Source: Pelobates cultripes (Eukaryota > Chordata > Amphibia > Anura > Pelobatidae). From it: 64,000 bases of DNA. The translations under genes were made by a program, and so were the position numbers. Location: the NCBI GenBank assembly GCA_933207985.1, contig OW240915.1:106419271-106483270 (forward strand), in the 5' to 3' direction. Of the stretch, positions 31,734-40,706 are shown piece by piece (the stretch's first letter is position 1; each line of letters begins with the position of its first letter). The notes beneath the pieces are model-generated. The model was not told where the DNA came from. It worked only from the letters and a program-made list of their open reading frames with translations, and did not search any database.

Positions 31734-33806
31734 ATGGCTGAATCCAGTAATACATGTGTAACAGATAATACTGAAATAATTGAAGACCTAAGAAAACATG
31801 CTCTAGTTCATATTCATAAACATATGAAAAATGATGCAACCTATGAGGTTTGGTTGAAAAGCATAGAATGGGAAGCTAAACACACCATTCTAACTGATGA
31901 ACACATCATCATATATCTTAAAGAAATTGCTGAACAAAAGAACATAGAAAGGAAAATGGCGTACATAATACACTCTTGGCCTTTCTTTATGACAGCACTT
32001 CTTAAGGTGTGTGATGAAAACAAGTCACTGAATGCCAAATTGGACACGTACAGTGACGATCTGGGCATTCAAAATGGGAAATACCAAGATTTACTTGCTG
32101 AGCATAAAACTCGTCAGGCTGATCATGAAAAAGAAATGAAAGCTTTGACGGATAAATATGCACAGGAAATAAATCAGCTTAAAATGCAATTGGATGAGTA
32201 TGAAAAGGAGAGTCAGAAATTAGACAGTGAGGTTGGTAGTCATCATTCTGTGCCAAAAAGTTGCACAAAAATGCAAGAAAAGACTATTTGTAAATCCCCT
32301 CCTTATTATGATTTTCCCACACCAAACCAGGTTTTCATAAAACAGTCTGTAAGTAAAGGTGTGAGTAATTCTAAAAAATCACCTGTGGAACAAGATTCCC
32401 CATCTCATGACATTACCAAGCCACCTTGGCAATCTTGGGCAGAACAGTTTGAAAAAGCTGTCTTGGCCAAACTTGAGAGGGAGAGTCCAATTCAAGATGA
32501 TAGGAATGAAAACAGACATGGTTCTGTACACTGGCAGGATTCTGATGCTGATCAGAATTGTGACAGTGAACAAGAAGCTCAGAGTGATGGGAGTGAAAGT
32601 GATTGCACTATCCACTCTGAAGGCCATGTAACTGATATGCCATCTGCACTGTTGTACGGGTCTAATTCCTCTTCAGCAGACAGATCGCATAGACGTTTAC
32701 CCAAACACAGAAACAGAGGTCGTAAATCAACGACGCCTGTTTATGAAACACCAAAGGTCATCAAATTCCTTAGAGAGACTGTCCCACAATTTTCTAGAGG
32801 TTCGGGAAACATACCTGAACATCTGGAAAATTATGATAGAGCAATGAATTCATTGGGCATGTATGATGACATTCATAAGAAATGGTTCATTACATGGACC
32901 TTTGATTCAATGTGCCGTGTTTATCTAGAAAGTCTTCAAGCTATACAGTTAATGTCCTGGTCCAAGATGAAATATGAAATAATCATGGAATATGGTAAGT
33001 ATAAAACCATTGCTTCTGCAAAGAAGGCGCTTTATAACTTGAAGTGCCGTCCAGATCAAAGCCCCAGAGAATTTATAATAATTCTGAAAAATGCATACTC
33101 CGTGGCCCAAAGGAAACCCAGGTATGAAAGCACAGACTTCAAAGATCTGTATTTTCATGCCATGCCAGTAAACATACAAATGAATCTCGCAAGAGATTAC
33201 GATTGTAAGTTACCATTAGAATGGCTAGTCAGTCAGTGCATGAAATTGTATACTATACACCATGCACATGACGAAAATCAGCCAAAGGTTAAGAAACCTG
33301 GTGATAAAATGGTGTCAGAGACTAAAATTCAGTTAGGTTTAGAAACCCAACAGAAAAAGAGGACCTATTCTGAGGTTTTGAAATCTCCAAAACCTCAGAA
33401 ACAGGAAAACGCCAGAAGCAATTCTGCAAATTCCTCAAATAACTCTGAAAAATCCAATGCCAATGGGAATAAACGCTCCTGGGTTAATAAGAACCAAGGC
33501 AATTCCCAATGGAGAAGGAATCCTCAGGGAAATAGGAGATATGGAAACAGAAACAACCAATCTGCTTCCAGTAACTCCCAACAGTCTCATTCATCCCAGC
33601 CAAATTCTAATGGGCAAAGACAAAACGGCAATGGGGGAAATAATTTGCGTCGTCAGGTTGGTCAATTGACAGACCAGATGGGCAAATTAATGGAGGGAAT
33701 GACAAAGATTAACGAAGTCTTTGCCAGAAATCCTTTTTTAGGGATAGCTCCAATTGCAGAACTACCTGTGCAACCGCAGCAACAACAACAGGTGCCGCAG
33801 CAATAA
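31734..33806 (+). CDS. gag: Gag polyprotein
   Basis: 690 codons, intact, stop TAA at 33804-33806. About residues 95-170 form a charged coiled-coil-like stretch (DHEKEMKALTDKYAQEINQL). A PPYY motif at residues 189-192 matches the PPxY late domain that recruits budding machinery. Residues about 345-515 look like a capsid domain, with a QSPREFIIILKNAY segment in the place of the major homology region. The C-terminal 140 residues are basic and rich in Asn, Gln, Ser, Arg and Gly; no CCHC zinc knuckle is present, so RNA binding probably relies on this tail. Gag would assemble the particle core. The -1 slippery site lies 22 codons before the stop. Confidence 0.93.
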   Translation: MAESSNTCVTDNTEIIEDLRKHALVHIHKHMKNDATYEVWLKSIEWEAKHTILTDEHIIIYLKEIAEQKNIERKMAYIIHSWPFFMTALLKVCDENKSLNAKLDTYSDDLGIQNGKYQDLLAEHKTRQADHEKEMKALTDKYAQEINQLKMQLDEYEKESQKLDSEVGSHHSVPKSCTKMQEKTICKSPPYYDFPTPNQVFIKQSVSKGVSNSKKSPVEQDSPSHDITKPPWQSWAEQFEKAVLAKLERESPIQDDRNENRHGSVHWQDSDADQNCDSEQEAQSDGSESDCTIHSEGHVTDMPSALLYGSNSSSADRSHRRLPKHRNRGRKSTTPVYETPKVIKFLRETVPQFSRGSGNIPEHLENYDRAMNSLGMYDDIHKKWFITWTFDSMCRVYLESLQAIQLMSWSKMKYEIIMEYGKYKTIASAKKALYNLKCRPDQSPREFIIILKNAYSVAQRKPRYESTDFKDLYFHAMPVNIQMNLARDYDCKLPLEWLVSQCMKLYTIHHAHDENQPKVKKPGDKMVSETKIQLGLETQQKKRTYSEVLKSPKPQKQENARSNSANSSNNSEKSNANGNKRSWVNKNQGNSQWRRNPQGNRRYGNRNNQSASSNSQQSHSSQPNSNGQRQNGNGGNNLRRQVGQLTDQMGKLMEGMTKINEVFARNPFLGIAPIAELPVQPQQQQQVPQQ
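33734..33793 (+). promoter_or_regulatory. Candidate -1 ribosomal frameshift signal
   Basis: T TTT TTA at 33734-33740 lies in the correct phase of gag (codons CCT TTT TTA). The pol frame is open from 33713, overlapping gag by 94 nt. Downstream, TTGCA (33754-33758) pairs with TGCAA (33769-33773), and ACCTG (33764-33768) pairs with CAGGT (33789-33793), giving an H-type pseudoknot with 5-bp stems. The 13-nt spacer is longer than the usual 5-9 nt. Confidence 0.7.
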
Positions 33807-33814
33807 TAGCCACT

Positions 33815-36800
33815 GTGACTAAACAGGCTAGGTTATCAGTAGATGTAATACCTAACCCTGTTTCCTTTCCAGGTACTAACAGTCAAACAAACAATAGTTG
33901 TGCTAGGAAACCTATTGCCTATACCGTCACTTCACTTCCGGGTGAAGGAGGCGCAACGTGTTCCTCTGTTTTTTCATTTCAGCCAAAAGCTAAAGTAGCC
34001 CCAGCAACCACTAGTTTCCAGGATCCAAACCTGAAAGGGTTAACTGATGAGATGCGGACCACTAGTTCCCGCTTGACAGTTCAAGATATTCCTAAAAAGG
34101 ATGGGCCTGTGGGTAAGACTGAGCATTCCTCGGTACAGGTAGAAACTACTGCTGTGACCGGTAATGTATGGAAAACAAGTAATATGTTGACACATTCTAA
34201 ATTCTTATGTGAATTAGAAGAACATGAAGGAAGGTACTACATGTCTGTAGAAATACAGGATTCGTTACCCCAGCCTTTTAAAGGGTTAATAGATACTGGT
34301 TCACAAGCCACTATCTTATCCAATACCTACTTCCAGCAGGTAATGGACTTAGCAACGGATAAGCCGAAGCTAAGAGATTTCCCCAATGCTCTGTTGAGTG
34401 TAGGAGGAAATGCCCTTCATGTTATTGGCAATACCTGGTTAAAGTTTAAAATAGGTAACAAAACCTTTAGACACCCGGTGATAGTGGTAGATCTCCCCTA
34501 TGACCGACTGATTCTGGGTATAGACATACTCAGAAGACTCAACACAATTATTGACTGTGTGAATGGAATTGTATGGTCACAAGCTAAAGTTCCTATAACC
34601 TATGAGAAATCACATGTACAATCTGATCGTAACTGCCATGTGATAGAAGAAAGACCTGACTCGATTGAGGTACATTTTAGAAATAGTCAGTCACCTGACG
34701 TGACTATCCTGCAGGTGAATGATGCAATCGCACCTGTAGATGAGCATTCCATAAGAATTGCTCCAAGGAGGATCCAGAATGTCTCTCTGGAAGGTGATGT
34801 TTTAACCATTTCTCTCCACAGGGACTATGTTGAATCTGTAGATCTGGCAGGTCATGCTCAATTCCTTGCCAGAATTGAAAGGGTTAATAACAACTTATTC
34901 TTTCCTATTCAAATAAATGACTTAGGAAGAAGTAGGAATGCAAAGCTGGACTTAAAGAGTGAGAACAGCTATATTAGCAGAAGTCTGTTAAAGCAGATCG
35001 CTAATCCTAAAATGATCAGGTACGCTTCCCCACATGACAGGTGGATCCAGAATCTGGATGGCGAATCAGAGAGTCACAATGTGATAGCAAAATGTTTACT
35101 ATCTATTTCCATCGGAAATAAGACCGTTAAACATTTATTCCTAGTGATAAACGAACCTCGCTATCAGGTTTACGTTGGCAATGATGTCATACATTGCTTT
35201 GCCATACACCTTGATCTGATTAATTCCAATTTGTGGACAAGGTTAAAAGGTAATCCTTGTGGATACCTTCACGAGGAAAACGCCTTGAAATCAGGACAAA
35301 TACTCCCATATGCGGTAAGTATCCAAGTTCCTGATGACATAACCATTCCACAGGGGACAAGTAATTTTCTTTTACCCCTACAGGTCAAGGAGGGTCAGAG
35401 ATTGGAAAACTCTGATGCCCTAATCTGTTTATCCAACAGGATACAACAATTAGGGATGGTGGTAACACATACACCAATGGTAAGTATTGGTAAGAATCCC
35501 ACCTATATCATGGTAAACAATGTTACACCCAATAGTGTTACTTTACCAAAAGGAACATTGTTAGGTCTAGCATTGGATGCTGAGTACTATACATTTGGTT
35601 TCCAAAACCAAATTATAGGCCTCATCCCTGAAGAATACTTAACTGAGGACGAAATTGTCGATCAAATATTCCATTCCTCCCCAGAAGGATTATTCACTAT
35701 CCTATCTGTATATCCCTTCAACGTTGAAGAAGGCTCGTGTAAAATCGAAGAAGCATCAATCACCTTCGATCATCCGCTCAATGAGCAGGAATCACAAGAG
35801 TATCACGACCAAAGAGAAAAGGTAAGTCAACACCGAACTGACCTAACTTCTAGGCTTGAAGAAGCTTATGAGATAGGCCAGCCTGAAATCTTTCCAGGAT
35901 TTCAGGAAAGGCTAGAAGAGCAAATATCTTTAGCTGACGGTTGCTCCAACGATGCTGAGCGACAACAGCTAAAGGAAATCATTCAGAATTTAAAGGAAAG
36001 GGGCATTATACGTCCAGTGCACAGTTCGTATAATAATCCGATCTTGGGGATTCTGAAACCTAATGGACAATGGCGTTTATGCGCTGACTTACGACAGCTA
36101 AATAAACGCGTCTATATGTCTGGTTGGCCAACGCCATACATAGACCAATGTTTGGTACAAATGCAGGGATCCAAAATATTCACTGCCATTGACTGTGCGC
36201 AGGGATATTGGACTGTACCAGTCCATAATGAAGACCAATACAAATTGGCCTTCACATTTGGAAAGCAGCAGTATACCTGGACCCGTATGCCTTTCGGTTA
36301 TATAAACTCTGGTCATGAATTTGCTGTGTTCATGCATAAAGCTATGCCTGACGCACTCGAGAGAGGAACGTTATCATATGTCGACGATGTCTTGCTGAAA
36401 AGCACCTCCTTTGATAAGCATATCATAGAGATTAGACATGTTCTCACTCAGTTAAGAGAGGCAGGGATTAAACTGTCTTTACAAAAGGCGCAATGGTGTC
36501 GCACCCATGTCAATTTCCTCGGACATGAAGTAACTTCTGAAGGATTAAATCCCCAGAGGAAGAAGGTTGAAGCCGTACTAAAGGCTAAAACACCTTCAAA
36601 CATCAGGGAATTAAGATCGTTCCTTGGTATGACTAATTACTCCCGTAAGTTTATAGATAACTATGCAGAAATAACTAAACCACTCTTACACCTGCTTAAA
36701 AAGGAAACTACCTGGAACTGGGGGGAGCCTCAGGACCAAGCGGTAAGTGAACTGAGGAGGAAGCTCACTCAGGCACCCTGTTTAGCATACCCAGAGGGGG

Positions 36801-39208
36801 GTAAACCCTTCTATCTGGAGACAGGTTATACCGATTTAAGCATAAGTGCTGTTCTGTATCAGAAGCAGGATAGTCTTAACAAAGTTATTGCATATGCTAG
36901 CAAGACTTTGTCACCTGTTGAAGTTAAATTCAACACGTGTGAGAAGGCGTTATTGTCGACTGTCTGGGCACTACAAAATTTTCGTAGCTATATCCAAGGT
37001 GAGAAAATAATTGTAGAAACAGCTCACCAACCTCTACAGTATCTGCAGAGTGAAAGAATCAGAGATGGTAATCTCTCTAACAGTCGGATTACTGCATGGA
37101 CTCTATCCTTACAGGGATGGCCGTTAGAAGTCCGTTATAAACATAATAAGAGAAGCCCAGTTGCCCAAGGTTTAGCAGAATTACACGACTGTACTGCTCC
37201 ATCTCTGGATGATAATGACACCGGAGATGACTTCCTAGAAGAGCAATTGCTATCTCCTTATAAAGTTTATGACGAGGAATACTGTCGACCACTACCGTGG
37301 GTATACATTGATGGTTGTTCATATCACCACGTCGTTGGTGCTGAACGGAAGTTAGTTGCAGGTATCGGAATCGCCTGGATAGGTGATTATCCCAATGTAT
37401 CTATAGGATACCATATTGGTCCCAAAAGCAGTCAGATAGCCGAACTCTGTGCAGTATATAAGACCATTCAAATGGCAATAGAATATAGTATCAAAGAATT
37501 TGTTATTATAACTGATTCCAAATATGTTCGCAACAGTTTCGTTGAATATCTGCCTAGCTGGAAACGTAACCAAATGCTGAAAAGCAATAACAAACCTGTT
37601 AAACATGGGAAATTGTTTTGTAAAATCGATGAACTGGTTAAGGAAAATGGTTTAACCATATATTGGAAGAAAACCAAAGGCCATTCTAAAATAGAAGGTA
37701 TTGACAAGGATGGTAATGACTTAGCTGATTCACTGGCAAAACAAGCTGCCATCAATGGTGAAACCCTAAATATTGATGATCTTATGGGTTCAATTCATGT
37801 TGAAGCCATAACTAGACGACAGGCTAGAGATAATGCCGACTTAAACGTCGTGCAATGGAGTCAAGAAGCTCCTAGTGAGGACCTGATTACCAGTCAAAAG
37901 AATGATCCCGTCATAGGCATATTCTATAGACATATAGAAGACCCTACTGCCAATCCCATCACAGATGAGGATTGCAAAGATAATGAAGATTTACGAATCT
38001 TGATGAGATATAAAGTCCAATTTAGTATCATGGATGGGTTACTGGTCAGAACTTCTAAACATGGTATACAACAATGGGTAGTCCCAACTGTATACAGAGG
38101 GTTAATGCTCCAACACGCACATGATGCACCTACATCTGGGCATCGTGGTGATAAGATCACATATGAGATATTGCGTGATTATGCATATTGGCCACACATG
38201 TTAAGGGATGTTAAGACATACTGTCAGGGATGCTTGATTTGTCCGCAATATCAACCCCATGGTCCAACCCATCGTGCACCACTTCAGAAGAGGGGGGTGT
38301 CATTACCCTGGTCTGATATTCAAATTGACTTTATAGGTCCTGTAACAAGATCTTCAAGAGGTAACAAATACATGTTAACCGTTACATGTATGTACACAAA
38401 GTGGATAGAATGTTTGCTTTGTAAAGAGAACACGAGTACCGTGTGCGCCACTTTGTTGATTAACCATGTCTTTTCCAGGTTCGGTCTGCCTCAAAGAATT
38501 GAGTCAGACAGAGGTAGTCATTTTACCAGCGAAGTAATGGCTAAGATGTGGAACATTCTAGGTGTTAAACGAAAGCTACATATTGCATACCGCGCTGCGT
38601 CTAGCGGGGGGGTAGAGCGATATAACCAGTCTATCGTTAATATTCTGAAGAAGTATGTTAAGGAGTCTGGTAAAGACTGGGACATTAAATTGCCCCTAGT
38701 TTTAATGGCGATTAGAGCTACACCTAGCACTGCTACCAAATTGTTACCTTTTGAATTGATGACAGGAAGAAAGATGGTTTTACCACAGCATTTACTATAT
38801 CGTACTTCAGATCATAACTTGATCAATGCTGCCACTACGCATCAGTATATCGAAGATTTGCGCAAGCATTTACAGCATGCATTTGCTTTTGCCCAAAAGA
38901 ATCTAGAAAAAGCAGCGACAGGGGTTAAGACCTATTACGATCTAAAAACCACGAAAAAGGAATATGAGATCACAGATCAAGTCTATCTGTATAACTTTGC
39001 GCGAAATCAAGTCAAGGAAAAGAAATTTTTACCTTCTTGGAAAGGGCCATATGTCATCATTGACAAAATTTCCCCAGTAGCGTACAAGATAAAAATTCCT
39101 AAGTATGGTGATTTTATTGAAAAGTGGGTTCCCATTAACCAGTTGCGTGCTTGTCATCCTAAATCTCAATTAAGGATTATAGGTGCGGATTCGGATGCAG
39201 AAGGGTGA
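33815..39208 (+). CDS. pol: Pol polyprotein: protease, protease-like domain, RT, RNase H, integrase
   Basis: The frame is open from 33713; 33815 is a GTG with no special claim as a start, since Pol is probably made as a Gag-Pol frameshift product. Residues below count from 33815. Retropepsin LIDTGSQATILS with D160-T-G. A second protease-like fold with DLKS at 379-382. A beta-rich linker to about 640. RT with LNKRV, D793 in AIDCAQGYW and YVDD at 855-858. A degenerate first RNase H (LETG, Gly1004 in place of the Asp). A second RNase H with D1166, E1210, D1234 and D1305. Integrase HHCC zinc site (H1436, H1443, C1473, C1476), then D1505, D1565 and E1601 (DD35E), and a WKGPY motif near 1742. No stops; the catalytic residues I can identify are present. 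Confidence 0.95.
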   Translation: MTKQARLSVDVIPNPVSFPGTNSQTNNSCARKPIAYTVTSLPGEGGATCSSVFSFQPKAKVAPATTSFQDPNLKGLTDEMRTTSSRLTVQDIPKKDGPVGKTEHSSVQVETTAVTGNVWKTSNMLTHSKFLCELEEHEGRYYMSVEIQDSLPQPFKGLIDTGSQATILSNTYFQQVMDLATDKPKLRDFPNALLSVGGNALHVIGNTWLKFKIGNKTFRHPVIVVDLPYDRLILGIDILRRLNTIIDCVNGIVWSQAKVPITYEKSHVQSDRNCHVIEERPDSIEVHFRNSQSPDVTILQVNDAIAPVDEHSIRIAPRRIQNVSLEGDVLTISLHRDYVESVDLAGHAQFLARIERVNNNLFFPIQINDLGRSRNAKLDLKSENSYISRSLLKQIANPKMIRYASPHDRWIQNLDGESESHNVIAKCLLSISIGNKTVKHLFLVINEPRYQVYVGNDVIHCFAIHLDLINSNLWTRLKGNPCGYLHEENALKSGQILPYAVSIQVPDDITIPQGTSNFLLPLQVKEGQRLENSDALICLSNRIQQLGMVVTHTPMVSIGKNPTYIMVNNVTPNSVTLPKGTLLGLALDAEYYTFGFQNQIIGLIPEEYLTEDEIVDQIFHSSPEGLFTILSVYPFNVEEGSCKIEEASITFDHPLNEQESQEYHDQREKVSQHRTDLTSRLEEAYEIGQPEIFPGFQERLEEQISLADGCSNDAERQQLKEIIQNLKERGIIRPVHSSYNNPILGILKPNGQWRLCADLRQLNKRVYMSGWPTPYIDQCLVQMQGSKIFTAIDCAQGYWTVPVHNEDQYKLAFTFGKQQYTWTRMPFGYINSGHEFAVFMHKAMPDALERGTLSYVDDVLLKSTSFDKHIIEIRHVLTQLREAGIKLSLQKAQWCRTHVNFLGHEVTSEGLNPQRKKVEAVLKAKTPSNIRELRSFLGMTNYSRKFIDNYAEITKPLLHLLKKETTWNWGEPQDQAVSELRRKLTQAPCLAYPEGGKPFYLETGYTDLSISAVLYQKQDSLNKVIAYASKTLSPVEVKFNTCEKALLSTVWALQNFRSYIQGEKIIVETAHQPLQYLQSERIRDGNLSNSRITAWTLSLQGWPLEVRYKHNKRSPVAQGLAELHDCTAPSLDDNDTGDDFLEEQLLSPYKVYDEEYCRPLPWVYIDGCSYHHVVGAERKLVAGIGIAWIGDYPNVSIGYHIGPKSSQIAELCAVYKTIQMAIEYSIKEFVIITDSKYVRNSFVEYLPSWKRNQMLKSNNKPVKHGKLFCKIDELVKENGLTIYWKKTKGHSKIEGIDKDGNDLADSLAKQAAINGETLNIDDLMGSIHVEAITRRQARDNADLNVVQWSQEAPSEDLITSQKNDPVIGIFYRHIEDPTANPITDEDCKDNEDLRILMRYKVQFSIMDGLLVRTSKHGIQQWVVPTVYRGLMLQHAHDAPTSGHRGDKITYEILRDYAYWPHMLRDVKTYCQGCLICPQYQPHGPTHRAPLQKRGVSLPWSDIQIDFIGPVTRSSRGNKYMLTVTCMYTKWIECLLCKENTSTVCATLLINHVFSRFGLPQRIESDRGSHFTSEVMAKMWNILGVKRKLHIAYRAASSGGVERYNQSIVNILKKYVKESGKDWDIKLPLVLMAIRATPSTATKLLPFELMTGRKMVLPQHLLYRTSDHNLINAATTHQYIEDLRKHLQHAFAFAQKNLEKAATGVKTYYDLKTTKKEYEITDQVYLYNFARNQVKEKKFLPSWKGPYVIIDKISPVAYKIKIPKYGDFIEKWVPINQLRACHPKSQLRIIGADSDAEG

Positions 39209-39571
39209 ACGACTAACCTGGATGAATGTTTGATTCACGTGGTATAGTATGATGTGAAATGTTGTGATGTGCCATGATCTCATGTACGTTCATGTCATTA
39301 ACCATTTCCTCGCCATCCAATAACTACATTTCTAAGCAGGTTACCAGCTTGTTTAACTGCTATAGGCATATTGCTGAGGAGTCAGTAATAAATGTAGTGA
39401 GGGATGAAGTTATAAAAATAGAATTAGAGAGAATACATATGTTGATGAATCGTAATAATGTGTTGTCCTAGGCCAAGTGATGTCACACTGTTATAAGTTT
39501 GTATGCTTAACAAACCTTGAATCATTAGTAGATAAGTCTGGAACGAGTTCCTGATCCGTGACTGTCGAAAG
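39209..39571 (+). other. Pol-env spacer
   Basis: 363 nt between the pol stop and the first env-region ATG. No ORF of note. Any subgenomic env RNA would need an acceptor here, and none stands out. Confidence 0.5.
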
Positions 39572-39910
39572 ATGTCCAAGAAGGATGTGGCGTGTTTCTG
39601 GATCGTACTGCTCCTGTGCCAAGAGCTACGGACCGACCCGATCGCAGAGATGGGACCATCCTCCGGCATCCTGATTCAAGAGACACCAGGGTTCATCTTG
39701 ACAGAGAAGAGGATCCTGACCCGACGTGTGTTCGTCAGCTTGGACCCCAAGATTTCCATCGAGAAGGCATACAACATTTCATCGATGCAGCTTCCTGAGT
39801 TACAGACTTGGTACCAGATGCACCTCCAAAGAGCACAGGACCGTGTGCGAAACATCTTGGAGCAAGCCCGGAAACCATTTGTATCCAGTTCTATTCCGAT
39901 GAGCAACTGA
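39572..39910 (+). pseudogene. env: Env-like ORF, N-terminal part, ended by an in-frame TGA
   Basis: 112 codons starting with a probable signal peptide (VACFWIVLLLC at residues 7-17). The rest is a short soluble segment with an N-glycosylation-type NIS site and an amphipathic C-terminal stretch. The stop TGA at 39908-39910 is in the same frame as the downstream open piece at 39911-40639, so this is one coding region with a single break. The size and position resemble the small N-terminal subunit of F-type fusion proteins. No sequence for an unbroken protein is offered. Confidence 0.6.
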
Positions 39911-40639
39911 CCCAAAAGGTTCCTCACCGCTATAATTGTTGCATTAGTTTGTGCCACTGTCGGTGCAGTTGTCGCAACTGGAATGTCTGCAGCCAACTCT
40001 ATCACTGTCCAAAAGCTGGATATGGAAATCTATGCACTAAAGCAACACATTAACGATATTCATCAGGTGATACAACAGCAAAGAACACTTCTCCAAGACG
40101 TGTTAACTATTGTGGAAGACACAGTTGTTACAACAAATTTGCATTCGGAATTAATTGCCAAATCCACTGAGTTGCACCAAAGTCATGACTTATTTAAGCG
40201 TGAACTTTTATTTCTGCATGACCCAATATTGTTCCACACACTTGCTTTTCTTGGCGAAGTGCAAACTGGAATGATCGAATTGGCAGGGGGACGCATACCT
40301 CTGTATTTTGTATCCAAGGATATTGTTCATGCGATGCTTGCCAATGTGGATGGAGAGACAATTGTGCCTATGCAATTAAATCTGGCCTTTGAGATGGGGA
40401 GCGCTATACCTCTCTTAATTGATCCGGAACGTATGGAGATTTGCTTTTTATTGACCATACCATATGTAACCCCCAAAGACATTTTTCAAATGAAAATAAT
40501 GTATTATGATAATAATGATATTATGGTTGATTGTACTAAGTGTAAAGTTCAAAACTATTACAGGTACAATTATATACAAAAATGTTCATTCCACGCACGG
40601 GCCTATGTTAGAAATGATGTGATTGCACAATATGTCTGA
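39911..40639 (+). pseudogene. env: Env-like ORF, C-terminal part with fusion-peptide-like segment
   Basis: Same frame as the piece at 39572-39910, open for 242 codons from the break; the first ATG is at 39983. Directly after the stop is a Lys-Arg pair, then about 22 residues rich in Ala, Val, Ile and Gly that look like a fusion peptide, then a heptad-like helical region (KLDMEIYALKQHINDIHQVI). This is the layout of class I fusion proteins and closest to the F type. The ORF ends at TGA 40637-40639 without a hydrophobic C-terminal anchor, and the polypurine tract follows 50 nt later, so the C-terminus is probably deleted or the protein is unusual. Confidence 0.6.
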
Positions 40640-40689
40640 TAACTTCTATAGTGCTTATTCATAAGCTAAATTAATTTTGGCTATGAAAT

Positions 40690-40706
40690 GCACTAAAGGG
40701 GGGTTA
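40690..40706 (+). promoter_or_regulatory. Polypurine tract
   Basis: CTAAAGGGGGGTTA directly before the 3' LTR start at 40707. This is the expected primer position for plus-strand DNA synthesis, though the last bases before the LTR are TTA. Confidence 0.75.

Noticed and set aside
33815..33817. GTG as a true start for Pol
   Set aside because: The frame is open upstream to 33713 and a slippery site is present, so frameshifting is the better explanation.
36098..38739. Minus-strand ORFs of 73-95 codons under pol
   Set aside because: Antisense shadows of the open pol frame.
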